The notes under the pieces are model-generated. The model was not told the origin of the DNA, made no database searches, and saw only the letters and a program-made list of their open reading frames with translations. From the NCBI GenBank assembly GCA_900175165.2, contig FWWN02000225.1, positions 1 through 64,000 on the forward strand: 64,000 nucleotides of DNA, in the 5' to 3' direction. Source of the stretch: Rhizomucor pusillus (lineage: Eukaryota > Mucoromycota > Mucoromycetes > Mucorales > Lichtheimiaceae). How positions within the stretch are numbered: the stretch's first letter is position 1; each line of letters opens with the position of its first letter. This document shows, piece after piece, positions 11,586 through 22,781 of the stretch. A program made the translations under genes and the position numbers.

Positions 11586-12047
11586 TTAGCTGCAATTGGA
11601 GATGGGAAAGATACCAGAAGCTTGACCTTGCTCACATTCCATGGATCCAATAGCCTCGAGTTCTTGACCACATGTGCTAAGGATCAGTTCATCCTGTTTA
11701 CTCACAAACTGGTCCATAATGGTTTCCAACTCGTTCACAAGCGCATACATGCTTGCAATTGTTTCTACGATTGGCAATAACTGCATCGTTTATATATATG
11801 TTCTTCCAGTTCAGAGTTCAAAGGTACCTTTGATCTTATGTCTTCGTTGCAGCATTTGGTGCTGCATATCTGCTTGAAGATCATTGTGATCGAGGGTCTT
11901 TAGACTTTGCATAGATGACAGTGGGTTGGATAGGAAACTAGATCTGGAGTGATATCCATCGTATTTTGCGGATTCCGTGCCAGTGCTTCCATTCCCTTTG
12001 CATGCCGCTTGTACCGCACTCGAGGGAGGATTCGCTAATAGCTCCAT
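11586..12047 (-). CDS. Small helical protein, unknown
   Basis: Not recognised. Two exons, 12047-11828 and 11764-11586 (399 nt, 132 residues). The 63-nt intron starts GTACCT and ends CGTAG, joining HKIK to ETIASMYALVNELE in phase 1. Residues 1-45 are low-complexity Ser/Gly. From about residue 48 the chain is strongly helical and heptad-like: SLKTLDHNDLQADMQHQMLQ, then YALVNELETIMDQFVSKQDE. It ends GIFPISNCS. Size and a single C-terminal coiled coil fit a small adaptor-complex subunit (BLOC/BORC-like), but no diagnostic motif proves it. The frame is open upstream of the chosen ATG, so an earlier start is possible. Confidence 0.5.
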
Positions 12048-12320
12048 ATCGCACTTGATTGCAGGGGATGCGCGGAAACAAGAAGATAAGAATGTAAAGA
12101 AAAAAGTGGGAGATTTTATACTGCGTGAGCAATAACGCGTCATACGCCAACCTCCGTCATGGATATTATGCGTTATGTTTTGGAGTATATATACCTCAGA
12201 TAATTGGCGTCTACGAGAAGCATTATGAGAGCAATAAGGTGAAGCCGCCAATGTACATCAAACCTATCCATATCTACATTTGTACACATTACTTTCCACT
12301 TTGCTTCGAAAAATCATTCA

Positions 12321-13919
12321 TTAGGTAAGTAGAAATTTAACATTCTCGTAGTACATTAACATTGGATTTTCCCCACTACGCGTAGTGGTTCTTTCTAGAT
12401 CTCCATATCGTTCGCAGAATTGCTTGTGCGTCATGACCTTCACTGTTCTGTCATTGCCAGCCCTGCTCCCACGGCAAACAAGGAGGTACATCTGTCTAAG
12501 TAACTCGAAATCCGTTGGAAAGAAGATATCGAACCAACCAGGCTGCACCATGTAAGTTGAGCAAGGAACCATTGTACCTTTGTATCGTGTTTGAACTACT
12601 GGTCCGTTGATACCTTCCACGGCATCAGGAAGATAGGAGAAGTCCGAAAGCACCAGTCGATGGTTGGGAAAGTAACTTTTGAGCGTCTCAAGAAACAGGA
12701 ACAGTTTTGTGGGGATGAACTCTGGCTCTGTCAGATTAGGAGCTAACGGGAGCATCCTCAGGAACTTGTGCCACAGCTGACGACTCAGAACTGGACTGCG
12801 ATAGCTAGTCATTTTTCGGGTTGACAAGTACCGAGATATCAACGCATCGCTCCCAACAGGTTCGTATAGCTCCGTGTAGTCACCATTCTCGTCAATGCTG
12901 ACCAGACCTTGGTATGGCCTCATGGTGTCGATATCATATCGCAGGATATCGTGCGCAAAGTTATCCTGTCAGGATCCTTAGCAACTTGAACACACCACGG
13001 TGGATTCGGATTATACTTACTATGACCTCCATTCCTAAAAAGAAGCAATCATCTGGTACTGGGATATCCCACTCGAATATGCTCTTGTTGATAATTTCAA
13101 TGCAGGTGTGCTGATCTATAACGTGTCGAACCTCTTGACGCTCGGACTGGCGCTCGGCTAATTTCCCGGAGATCTCAATAATGTTGTATCGAGTGCGTTT
13201 GTACACAGAAGGCTCGTTCTTTTTGATGTAGTCAAGTATATTTAACATCAACGTGCCGTTACCAGCACCCATTTCGTAAATAATCAGGTCCTTGTGGGGA
13301 TACAGATTGAGCTTGTATTCTGTTACAAGATACTTTGCGATTGCGTATCCATACCATGGCTGTCACAAAGGACGGTTAAATATCATGCGAGCTATGGATA
13401 ATCGATCATCTGTACCTTGAATAACTCGGTTGGAGTATGCCACACCTGACGAGCAACTTCGTCAACTTCATCGACATCGTTTTCTATGTCCTTGTACATT
13501 TGTCCCAGGATATTCAGGAATTGTAAATGATCACGTAGCTCTGTAAAGTCAAAATCTGTATCTGGCGAGAATATAACCGCTTGTTTTGAAAAGTAGCCGT
13601 AGTTCGGGTTGTAAAGCGAGTCATCGATAAAGTCCCTTGTCAGCATTTTCGTCTTGGTGGGCGGAATCTTGCAGGATGCCACTTCTTGTGCTGTCTTCCG
13701 AGGATAATGCTTGTGTGCAGGGTTTGGTTCTTCTTGAGCAGGCGAGAGAAATGGGATATATGGAGCAGGGCGTGTCCGTTCTTCGCCCAGGGCGCGTCTT
13801 GAGCTCGTGAGCTGCCGAACTTTTTGGAAGTTGGCACAAGAACATCGATTTTGCTGCCTTCTTATCTTTGCACCAAGCTCAAGAGAAGCGAGTACTCGAG
13901 TCGAAATTCGGCGTTGCAT
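12321..13919 (-). CDS. NDUFAF7: NDUFAF7/MidA-type arginine methyltransferase
   Basis: Mitochondrial SAM-dependent methyltransferase of the MidA/DUF185 family. In animals NDUFAF7 dimethylates an arginine of complex I subunit NDUFS2 during assembly. Exons 13919-13416, 13359-13021 and 12965-12321 sum to 1488 nt, 495 residues. The N-terminus (MQRRISTRVLASLELGAKIR) is basic and hydroxylated, as in a mitochondrial presequence. Motifs: MLTRDFIDDSLYNPNYGYF, PWYGYAIAKY, the SAM site IIYEMGAGNGTLMLNIL, YNIIEIS and LVLSDFSYLP. The ATG at 13919 opens the presequence. The window also carries NDUFS1, another complex I gene. Confidence 0.92.
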
Positions 13920-14068
13920 GGCAAGCAATCAATCGAGTATGAGGTGTAGCCAAAACAACAGGCTTTCTGGATTTGAACCTTCTCTGAGTTTAAGACGCGG
14001 CAATTGGAGGGTAATTTCGATTACTTCTCTTTCCTGATTTTGTATTATTAAACTAGATGGTAGGCTCG

Positions 14069-14813
14069 ATGTCGTTATCAGTCAAGTATTCAGAGCATTC
14101 AAACATTCTCACCATTCTGCTGAAGGCTACCGTCAAAGTAGGCGATACGGTATGCACCTTTGAATATCTCGTGAGCGCAAAATATACGCTTATTCAGCAC
14201 CAATCTTAGATCCCTGACGGCACTTTGCAATACGTTCCTTACGACCCCAACGAAAGCCTTCAAGCATGCCCACGGTATAACTGATGATTTGTATTGAGGG
14301 TGATTTCAACTACTGAATGGTCATATTCACGTAGACCATTGCCATACAAGATTCACGAAAAGCTCAAGGGCAAAAAGGCGGTCATTTTCGCCATCCCAGG
14401 TAAATCTTACGAATCATTTTTCGTTGCAGAATGCTTTGTAACAATTTCCTTGAACAGGTCCATTTACACCAACTTGCTCTGAGCAGCATGTGCCGGGATT
14501 CCTGGCTGCAGCTGATGCTTTGCATGCTAAAGGTGTCAGCGAAATTATTTGCATGTCCGTTGTTGACGGCTTTGTAATGAACGCTTTCGGAAAGGTTAGC
14601 GGCACCAAGGACAAGATTATCATGGCCGGTGACGGCAGTGCCACCTTCGCAACTGCGTTGGGCTTAACGCAAGATCTGACAAAGAATGGCATGGGTATCC
14701 GTTCAAAGCGCTTTGCTATCCTAGTGGATGATCTTGTGGTCAAGTACGTCGGCGTCGAACAGGCACCAGGAGTCACTGCCTCAGGAGCAGACGCTATTCT
14801 GGCAAAGTTGTAG
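14069..14813 (+). CDS. Peroxiredoxin, Prx5/Ahp1 type
   Basis: Atypical peroxiredoxin that reduces H2O2 and alkyl hydroperoxides. Exons 14069-14149, 14210-14274, 14335-14399 and 14458-14813 sum to 567 nt, 188 residues. Landmarks: VKVGDTIPDGTL, KKAVIFAIPGPFTPTCSEQH with the peroxidatic Cys in the PxxxTxxC motif, HVPGF, then GVSEIICMSVVDGFVMNAF and the family end RFAILVDDLVVKYVGVE. An in-frame ATG at 14057 would add four residues. The first 17 or so residues (MSLSVKYSEH...) are not conserved and could include a missed intron. There is no clear organelle signal, so it is probably cytosolic or peroxisomal. Confidence 0.93.
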
Positions 14814-15422
14814 ACTATATTCCTGTATGAAATATAGCAACGTTACACGAACTACTTATTGCTGTGGAATTTGTCGTAGCGTACGAATTGAGGCATTGCT
14901 GAGTGGACAGACTAATTGCAATACGGGATAAGATTCTGAAATGCTCAATGCTCTTTTCACTGTGCGACATTCATTGCATAATATCTCTGTTGCTTGAATC
15001 GTCGAATTCGTGTTTACTCCTAGGCGATATGTACATAATCATTGTGCAAATGGGAAAAGTGTGACAGACACTTCTACAACTCCTCTCAGCATGTCTCTCT
15101 TAATCTGTGGGGTTGACCACATGTCTCTACCAGGTGAAGTCAAGGAAATGCAGACAGTACAGTCTTTTCCTATTTATTGTCACTGAATTTGCTGGTGTTG
15201 ATATTGGCACCGATGGATATTTGAAAGAATAATATTTATCAAGATATAGCATCTTGGACTTCATGTCTGCATACTCTATCTCTGAAGTATTTCCATGTTG
15301 ATACCGTTGCCCTCATTATTAAGGGTTTCTCTCTTGCTGGATACCTGGTTGCCAGCTTTGAACTCAGAGCCACCTTTGCTGACGCGGCGAACTACTCAAC
15401 GCGCTTCCACATATTGCTTAAA
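14814..15422. other. Intergenic region upstream of RBX1
   Basis: Spacer of about 610 nt between the peroxiredoxin stop and the RBX1 start. No gene or clear motif seen. Confidence 0.5.
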
Positions 15423-16088
<666 letters not shown>

Positions 16089-16104
<16 letters not shown>

Positions 16105-16320
16105 ACGACACCAGCCCGATCAAATCACCTTCCACTCCTATTCCGCAACGCTGTCCTTTTTTGCATAAGAATGACCGTATTCTGTAATGCGCACGTAGCC
16201 AATAAACCAACGATTGCACCGCGAGGCTATCGATTTATGAAAGTCTTTAAACTAATGCTGAGATATAGAAAATTATGCAAAGACAACTATGCTAGCTGTG
16301 GGTACTGCGTTGATGATAAT
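16089..16320. repeat. Diverged duplication, left copy
   Basis: The left copy of a direct duplication whose right copy is at about 16743-16980. Shared landmarks in order: ATATGGCC, a (T)CCTTTTTTGC block, CCAA(T/G)AAACCAACGA, and TCxATTTATGAA(A/T)GTC. It starts within the last exon of RBX1 and runs downstream. The copies differ by many substitutions and by a poly-T stretch in the right copy, so the duplication is old. Confidence 0.5.
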
Positions 16321-16661
16321 TTCAAATCTAATGACAGAAGATACCATTGGTTAAGCATTATGGCAACGATATAATAGCTATGCTTACTGCACGCTCTTAT
16401 CAATTTGCCGGTGTCGACCCTCCTCAAATTCGACTTGTCATTGTTTTTCTCCTTCTTGGATCGAGCTACGTGTTTTTCGAATATTTCAATAGCTGCGGGT
16501 AATCTTTTGGCTTCTTCCGGTCGAAGCTTGCTGCTGATAAATTCATATATCGAACTCTTTCTTCCAGTTGATATATGGCGCCATACATTTTCTCTAGTAA
16601 TATCGAGCTGTAACCGCGAAACTGTCATTAGATATCTCCTGTTTGTCATTTGATTCTGCAC
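16287..16661 (-). other. Coding-like fragment, unrecognised
   Basis: An open stretch on the minus strand reads VSRLQLDITRENVWRHI, FISSKLRPEEAKRLPAAIEI and FEKHVARSKKEKNNDKSN. The amphipathic helices and charged residues look protein-like, but the tail beyond RRVDTGKLIR does not. There is no clear start. A possible upstream exon (16800-16690, GVCIVYGPYTRFENRGYNMD) is separated by stops. Either a decayed gene or exons I could not join. Confidence 0.3.
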
Positions 16662-16742
16662 CTAACGACTTCAACAATCATAATCGTCTTGCATGAATAC
16701 TTGCCCATGAGGATCCATATTGTATCCACGGTTTTCAAACCG

Positions 16743-16980
16743 CGTATATGGCCCATAAACTATGCATACGCCAGCTCGATCGCCAAGATCGCCTTTGCCC
16801 TGGGTTCGCATACGGTCCTTTTTGCTTGAAACTGACCATACACTTTAATGTTTAGGTAGTATTTTTTTTTTTTTGCCAAGAAACCAACGACTATGCTGCA
16901 AACCTCTCAATTTATGAATGTCCTGAAAAACAGTGCTGGCTTGCAAAGAGAAAAGTATACTATCTGCGGTACTATACTAA
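16743..16980. repeat. Diverged duplication, right copy
   Basis: Right copy of the direct duplication described at 16089-16320, about 655 nt away. It contains a run of 13 T at about 16861-16873 that the left copy lacks. Confidence 0.5.
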
Positions 16981-17017
16981 CACTGTAAGGATTTACTATG
17001 CTTTATATGGCTTGTCA

Positions 17018-17615
17018 CTACCAGCCCCAATATCCTACGTTAGACCATCTGTACTCATCCTCGGACGAAGGAGGCCTCAGAGAAAGTGGTAAATCTCGAA
17101 CTTTCCAACCAGCCGGCAGCTTATACATCGGCTTGGTGCGCTTGGTTCTAGACTGGCTTTTTACGCCTTGTGTATTGCTTGCGTCTATCTTGGCTCTCTC
17201 CTCTAACCATTCTGTCAATTCTGACGGATAGATTGGACAGTTTCTAGCTGGATCCCATCCAACGTGACTATATTTGCAATCTAGTTGGTATTCGCAGTAT
17301 CCTTCCGAAAAGTACCGTCGACATGGAGATTTACTGAGCTGTTCTTGAATGAATTCCGAGGGGTCTAGTGACGGCCAACGAATGTAAGAGCAAGCTTTCC
17401 GAGATCAAAAGTTGAATACTTACCTTTGAACCAGTCGTAATGGAATTTACGATTTGCTTGATGAAGAGCACCGTTGTTGTGCTTTTGACGATTGACAACG
17501 CTATCCGGAAATGAACATTTGCAAAAGTCGCAATAATCTATTTGGAACAATTGTCAAGTTTACGAAAGAGTTTCTGGTTGCGGCAATATGATACTTTACA
17601 CTTTTTGCGGGCCAT
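17018..17615 (-). CDS. ZMAT5: ZMAT5 / U11-U12 snRNP 20 kDa homologue
   Basis: Zinc-finger protein of the U11/U12 di-snRNP, specific to the minor (U12-type) spliceosome. Exons 17615-17600, 17537-17424 and 17364-17018 sum to 477 nt, 158 residues; human has 170. It begins MARKKYYCDFCKCSFPDSVV, then NRQKHNNGALHQANRKFHYD: a U1-C-type C2H2 finger with C-x2-C and H-x5-H. A CCCH finger follows, PCRRYFSEGYCEYQLDCKYSH (C-x8-C-x5-C-x3-H). The C-terminal LPAGWKVRDLPLSLRPPS matches the human VGWPPVQELPPSLRAPP. The 16-nt first exon was found from the frame: T|GTAAAG donor and AAATAG|AT acceptor give KKYYCDFC. The finger order is that of ZMAT5, not of U1-C. Confidence 0.9.
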
Positions 17616-18101
17616 GCAGAGTCCCACAATCGCAATGGATAAATGGATGTGCGAAAATCAATGATATGTGATACAAAGTCAGAATCTTGCTATAGCTGCC
17701 GAGGAACCGCCCCTCCGGCAGCTTCAAATTGCAAAGTTTAAATGTGTTTCCCTGCAAAGTGCCTGCATAGAAAGCTAGCATGCTTTGATAAGAAACCAGA
17801 GATATTGAATTCACTGCAGAATGTGAATAACTTGTAGATGAGCGCAGGGGATTTGCAGTTTACTGCCTCAAAACCTGTGTACAAACATGCAGAAGTAGAC
17901 AAGCAGGAACCTCGGTCAGTCTTTTGTTTTTGATACATATAGTCTCCTAGTAACTTCCTATGAACAAAAGATCGGAGCAAAGGGATTTATATATTCTATT
18001 AAGTTCTTGGTAGGTGGACATAGATGCTCATTAATTTATAACAAGAATAACAAAGAAAAATATTATTTAGCAGTACAAAGTTCTAAAAGCTATGTAGCAT
18101 A

Positions 18102-18811
18102 CTAATTAAATTTTTGTGTACAACGCATGCACCTGATTAGCTGCAATGCTATGCCCAAACCTCCAAGAGCAGTGAAAACTGCTCCAACATATAAGGTCGA
18201 ATCTTGTACAGTTGAATTGCAACAAGCCTCGCAATACGTGCTGCCTTCTGTTGAGCCGCCACAATCATTGACCATTGGTCCCGGAGAACTTTGGATACAA
18301 CCAAAAGTGTTCCTCCTGCAAACAAAACAATAGAGAATAGAACACAAATCAAAATGCAGCAGGTTGTAGTTCGCTTTCCAGTGTTTTCTTCGAAACGCTG
18401 CAGTCTCTGAGCGTCTGTGTATTGATCTGTGAGAAAATATCGCTGCTGGTCATTAGGATCAAAAGGCTGCGCACTCGATGCTTTGCCGACAGTTTGCTGC
18501 GTAGATGGATGGTTTGTCGCTATTGCTGGTACCGGGATGAAGTGTTGTTCGTTATGTTCTTTGGTATGCAACATCAGACAGGATGAAGACAGTGCTCTAA
18601 ATGTGGATTGCTGATGTGCTTGAGTTGTAATATGGATACTTGATAGATGTTTGCAGTAGACAGAACCGTCATCATTTCTCTTTGTGAATGGCGCTCTACG
18701 CTTGACGCGTGCGGAGTCCGAACCTACTGCCAAGCTGCCAAGCCCATCTAGAAGTAGAGCAATCACATTTTTATGTACCTGTTTAAAGGCATATCTAATG
18801 ATCTTGTTCAT
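18102..18811 (-). pseudogene. Frameshifted paralogue of the 9148-9948 membrane protein
   Basis: Reading leftwards, one frame gives EQHFIPVPAIATNHPSTQQTV (compare EQYSIPISATAADHTPTQNTV in the intact gene). The first helix follows, CCILICVLFSIVLFAGGTLL, then VVSKVLRDQ. The homology then moves to another frame: VNDCGGSTEGSTYCEACCNS, the second helix VGAVFTALGGLGIALQLI, and MRCTQKFN. Aligned with the intact copy, 8 nt (TCAATGAT) replace 9 nt (TCAGGTCAA) just before the Cys-rich loop, a 1-nt deletion near 18270. The upstream part beyond residue 60 is not conserved, so the true start is unknown. A sequencing error rather than a pseudogene is possible. Confidence 0.7.
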
Positions 18812-20832
18812 ACGGTCACATACAATAGGCCGCCTTTCTCTTCTTGCGACGGTTCGCCGTCAATTGTCGTTTGTTGATTGATGTCCTCGCATTATTCGAC
18901 AACGATACTGTAGATGCAGGCAATGGTTCTTTTCTAGTAGCGATTTTTCTTATATATACAGATGAACTCTTCCATGTTGATTCATCCTGCAATTGTCTGC
19001 ATACTTTTTTTCTTCCATACATTTCATTTTAGTCGTGAAGCTTTTGAGTTTCACAATCAGCGCCTCCAGATCCGTTGAAGCATCGTAAAGATAAGTGAAC
19101 TGATATATTACGATTTATTGTAAAGGTATGATGCCGCGATGCGTATGTATACGATATCATTACTTCTAAGGATACTCTTGTTGTTGACGAAACCTCAGAG
19201 GTACATCGTCCTTATTCTCGATGTACTGCGCCCTTCCGCCCAGTCTAATAGCAAGCAGGCACTGGGTTTTAAAGCTTGCTCTCTATTCGGGCTTCTGCTT
19301 TTGCAGTCAGTACGTACTGCATACTTGTACTGGATATGTTAAGAAAAGAATAGATAATGTGTATGTCGGCTATCCAGTCAAATATAGTCGTTCGATGTTT
19401 TGCTTTATGTTGTTTCAGCAATCGCAACAGAGGCAGAGTCTTCAAAAGTCCTGTTTGCCATGATGTGCTTGCTTTGTAGATCACACGTGAAGCGTATTTC
19501 TCTGTTCGCCTTCTGACTGCGTACATAACTGCAACATGGGCATCGCGTATAGATCACTTTCTGCAAAGTTTTCTGGCCAATTCTTTCAGCGATATCTTCT
19601 CACTGTGCCTGTAGATGCATAATTGTTATGTGTAGGACATGCATGCTGTTCTGGGATCACTAGGTCAGGCGATCAGGAGCCAAATTTTCCATGGCTGGCG
19701 ATCAAACTAGGCAAGCTTAGCGAGTATCGTCATAGTCTTGTACTGCTGGAAACAAATCCATCAACTTGAAGGAGATGAAGCAAGCTCTCGTAGCATCAGT
19801 CGAATCTGACTGTGGGTTTGCTTCAAACGGATGTATGTTATCGCACCCTGACTTGCAGTCGACGGAAAACTTGGTCCTTGACCTTTTTCTAAGCAGTTTA
19901 AAGAAGGCGTGTCTAGTGTTTATGTTTATCGGCCTCATCTCCATAGACTAGACGATTTATCTGCCCGAGCAAAGCGAACGCTCTCGTCTGATATTCCTAG
20001 ACGAATAGGTCAAGGTTTCACAGTGGCATCCTCACCGCGAGCATGAGATATCTAAGACCGCAGGACGCGGTCGGAACCATGGGAAAATCCGATGAGAGCA
20101 TGCTGAAGGGAGCACAGCGAGCACACAGTTTTCGAAGCACGAGTTCCAGTTTTGTCACACGATCTGAGCCTGTGTCACCCGGCTTGTTTTTTTGTACCAG
20201 GATAGGGAAGCGAAAGAGAGTTTAAAAAAACTTGTCAACATTGTGTTCATGCTACCTGCAAGCATACAAGATAGCGTGTCGACCATTTAAATTTGACAAA
20301 CGCTATTTGCACCCGATAGCGCCGCGCGCCTTGCAAACGATGGAAGGCAGCATTCCATCAAGATATCATTTCTTCCATCGTGCCTCTTGCCTGTGAGCAT
20401 CAGTTTTGAGCAGGAGATATTCGCTTTGGAAGTGTGAGCTTGCTTCATTAGTTCGCATATATCTTCATGAATGATGCGTGGACACGAAAATGAGCCAGAC
20501 AGACGTTAAGGTGAGTAAAGATCTCATTTATCAACAATGGAATAAACTTTGCGTATGGCAATACTGACTGTTTCGACTGGTTGAAAAAAAAAGAGCTAAT
20601 CCAGTTCGATCATTCCATTGATTCGAATAGTAGTTAATCCTGGCTCACGTAGCCCAACAGAGACGAATGAAGTGGCACTAATGTATTTTCCCGGTTCCGC
20701 TTTGAGATTTGAAGACCAGACTTATCGCTTCGGAAGGATCGCAAGAATTCGGAACGGGCGGGCTATCTTTTTCGTTTCTTTTTCCTGCTTTGCGGTTACT
20801 TTCGCTTCTTTTCCTCTACACGAGTGAGCGCA
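18812..20832. other. Accessory interval with eroded coding traces
   Basis: No intact gene. Plus-strand traces such as GYVKKRIDNVYVGYPVKYS (19320-19385) and RPHLHRLDDLSARAKRTLSS (19930-19995) look like decayed coding DNA interrupted by stops; I cannot name their origin. The last 300 nt are the upstream region of the next gene. Confidence 0.35.
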
Positions 20833-22781
20833 ATGCCATCCAGTCCACCTAATGCGACATCACCGCCAAACAATGCTCCCTGCTCTCTACCTCGTTCGCG
20901 AGAAAATTCCAACAGCCCCGAGATAGACAGCAGACGCCCCAGCTTAAAGTATATTTTTGCACCTCTAAGCCAGAAAGCTGTCAAGGTGACAACGCCTTCG
21001 ACAAACAAGATAATTTTGGATTATCTCCTTTATCTATCTATACAATCTCGCTTGAAACAAGCGCACGTTGAACTCATGGAGCTGTCGACGCCGCTCCCTG
21101 AAAACGAAAACTCGCAATCGATCGAAGAACGTAAAAGGCGCTGGATGGAGACAGCAAGGAAGGCAGAGCAAGATAAAAACGCTGTGGAAGCTATTGTCGC
21201 GGGTACTGTTAGAGACGATCTCCACACGCGATAATGCATTTGTTAACTCAACTTGCTTGGTACGACGTCTAGGCATCCTATCCTCCGGTTCACGTGCAAA
21301 AGCGCCTTCGTCCTGGGTGGATTGTGCTTTTGAGCAGCGTTTGCATCTATGCCAGTTGACTAACCTTGTTTTTGGCCGTTTTGATGCAACCTCGACCGGA
21401 CAGCATGTGATTGCACATAACTCCACCCGAAGGCGGCGGCATGAAGCACAGATGATGGCTTCCGTCATGGAAGAAAACAGTGGAGCAGCAGACAAGGATA
21501 GCAATGACGCCAACAAGGAAAACGGTCAGCAGCAATGTGATCTCACAAAACGACGACAGCAGCTATTCTCCCGACCGATATTTCCCCCTTTTTGCAGACG
21601 ACATCGATTCCAAAACTGTCATGGTTGCAGATCGCCGTACCTCAAAGATAAACCAAACAATGCGTTACACATGAAGCAAATTCCAAAGATTGAGCAGGAA
21701 GGCAGTTCTTCGTCTCGTGACCCTCCCAGCAACTCTCGACAATCAACATCCTCGCCACCTCCTCCAGCTGGTCTGATTGAAGCTATTCCTACTTTTCTAA
21801 AGACAAGCGCCGACCTTCTGCGACGAACACTGGAAACCAATGGTGAAGAAGGCGGAGCAAAGCCTATGATCTTTGCTGGTCAAAGAGTAATGGGCGGTGG
21901 TATGCCTCCACGATGGTACGACCTCTTCTTGGAATTATTGACCCAAGCAGCCATTGAAAGCTATCTGTGTGACGGACAAACTGGTTTGGAACCAATCTTT
22001 GAAATATTCTCATACGGTGATGTGGAAGACGAAGATGAGCCTGACGAGGCTGAGGATGATGAAAATGATATTGATAATGATAACGACAATGACAATGAGG
22101 ACGATGAGGAGGAAGATCGCGAAGAAGATGAATGGGGTGTACGAGCAGCAGACCATCATTTACTTTTCCCGAAAACGAGGACGATGTATCTTTTCAAGAC
22201 GCAAGTGCGTGAACGAGAAAAGGAGGTAATTATCTCAATGATTCCAGTATCGATAAGAGTCATAAACATGACATTAATCCATTTCGCAAAAGTTTTTGGT
22301 CGTGGAAGGCGACGATCTCAAGCAACATTTTGAAAAGCTTGCTCAGCGATACCCACTTGAAGCATTCGAAAAGAGTATGGGCGAATTTATCCAAATGATT
22401 CTTAGCACAACAGATGTACCTGCCCTAGAAAAGGTAAGTTTTGCTATTCCTTGGAAAATTTTAGATGGTGTGCTAAACCATTGCTTATCAAAGTACGATA
22501 AGGGTGAAGGCGGTGCCAGCCGGAGCACCTCACCCGAGCTTCCTTCGGATGCGGAGGGCAAAGCGATCACATCTCTACCGTCAGTGTATAAGTATCCTGG
22601 AGATGGATCTCTCCTCATGCCAGAAATACCTGACGTAGAGGAAGATGATCAACAGCAAGGTACTCCCGAATTGAGTCCAGCAACCGCAAGCAACGAGCAG
22701 TCAAATGCGCCATACATGTTGACCCGCAAGCGACAGGCTTCCATCTCGCAAATCGTTCCCGAACCGAAAAGAGCCCGATAA
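20833..22781 (+). CDS. Acidic 583-residue protein of unknown function
   Basis: Not recognised. Exons 20833-21202, 21273-22225, 22293-22433 and 22494-22781 sum to 1752 nt, 583 residues. Residues 1-50 are Ser/Pro-rich. A helical charged block follows (SIQSRLKQAHVELMEL ... IEERKRRWMETARKAEQDKN). The best-ordered region is GGMPPRWYDLFLELLTQAAI, then ESYLCDGQTGLEPIFEIFSY, then a 40-residue acidic run (DENDIDNDNDNDNEDDEEE). After it come AADHHLLFPKTRTMYLFKTQ, the VVEGDDLKQHFEKLAQRYPL helices, and a Ser/Pro tail ending RKRQASISQIVPEPKRAR, a probable nuclear signal. It looks like a nuclear protein. Exon 2 also contains alternative splice-like sites near 21515-21600. Confidence 0.72.

Noticed and set aside
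13955..14000. GGATTTGAACC-like sequence resembling the B box of a tRNA gene
   Set aside because: No A box at the right distance and no cloverleaf; it lies in the 5' flank of the NDUFAF7 homologue.
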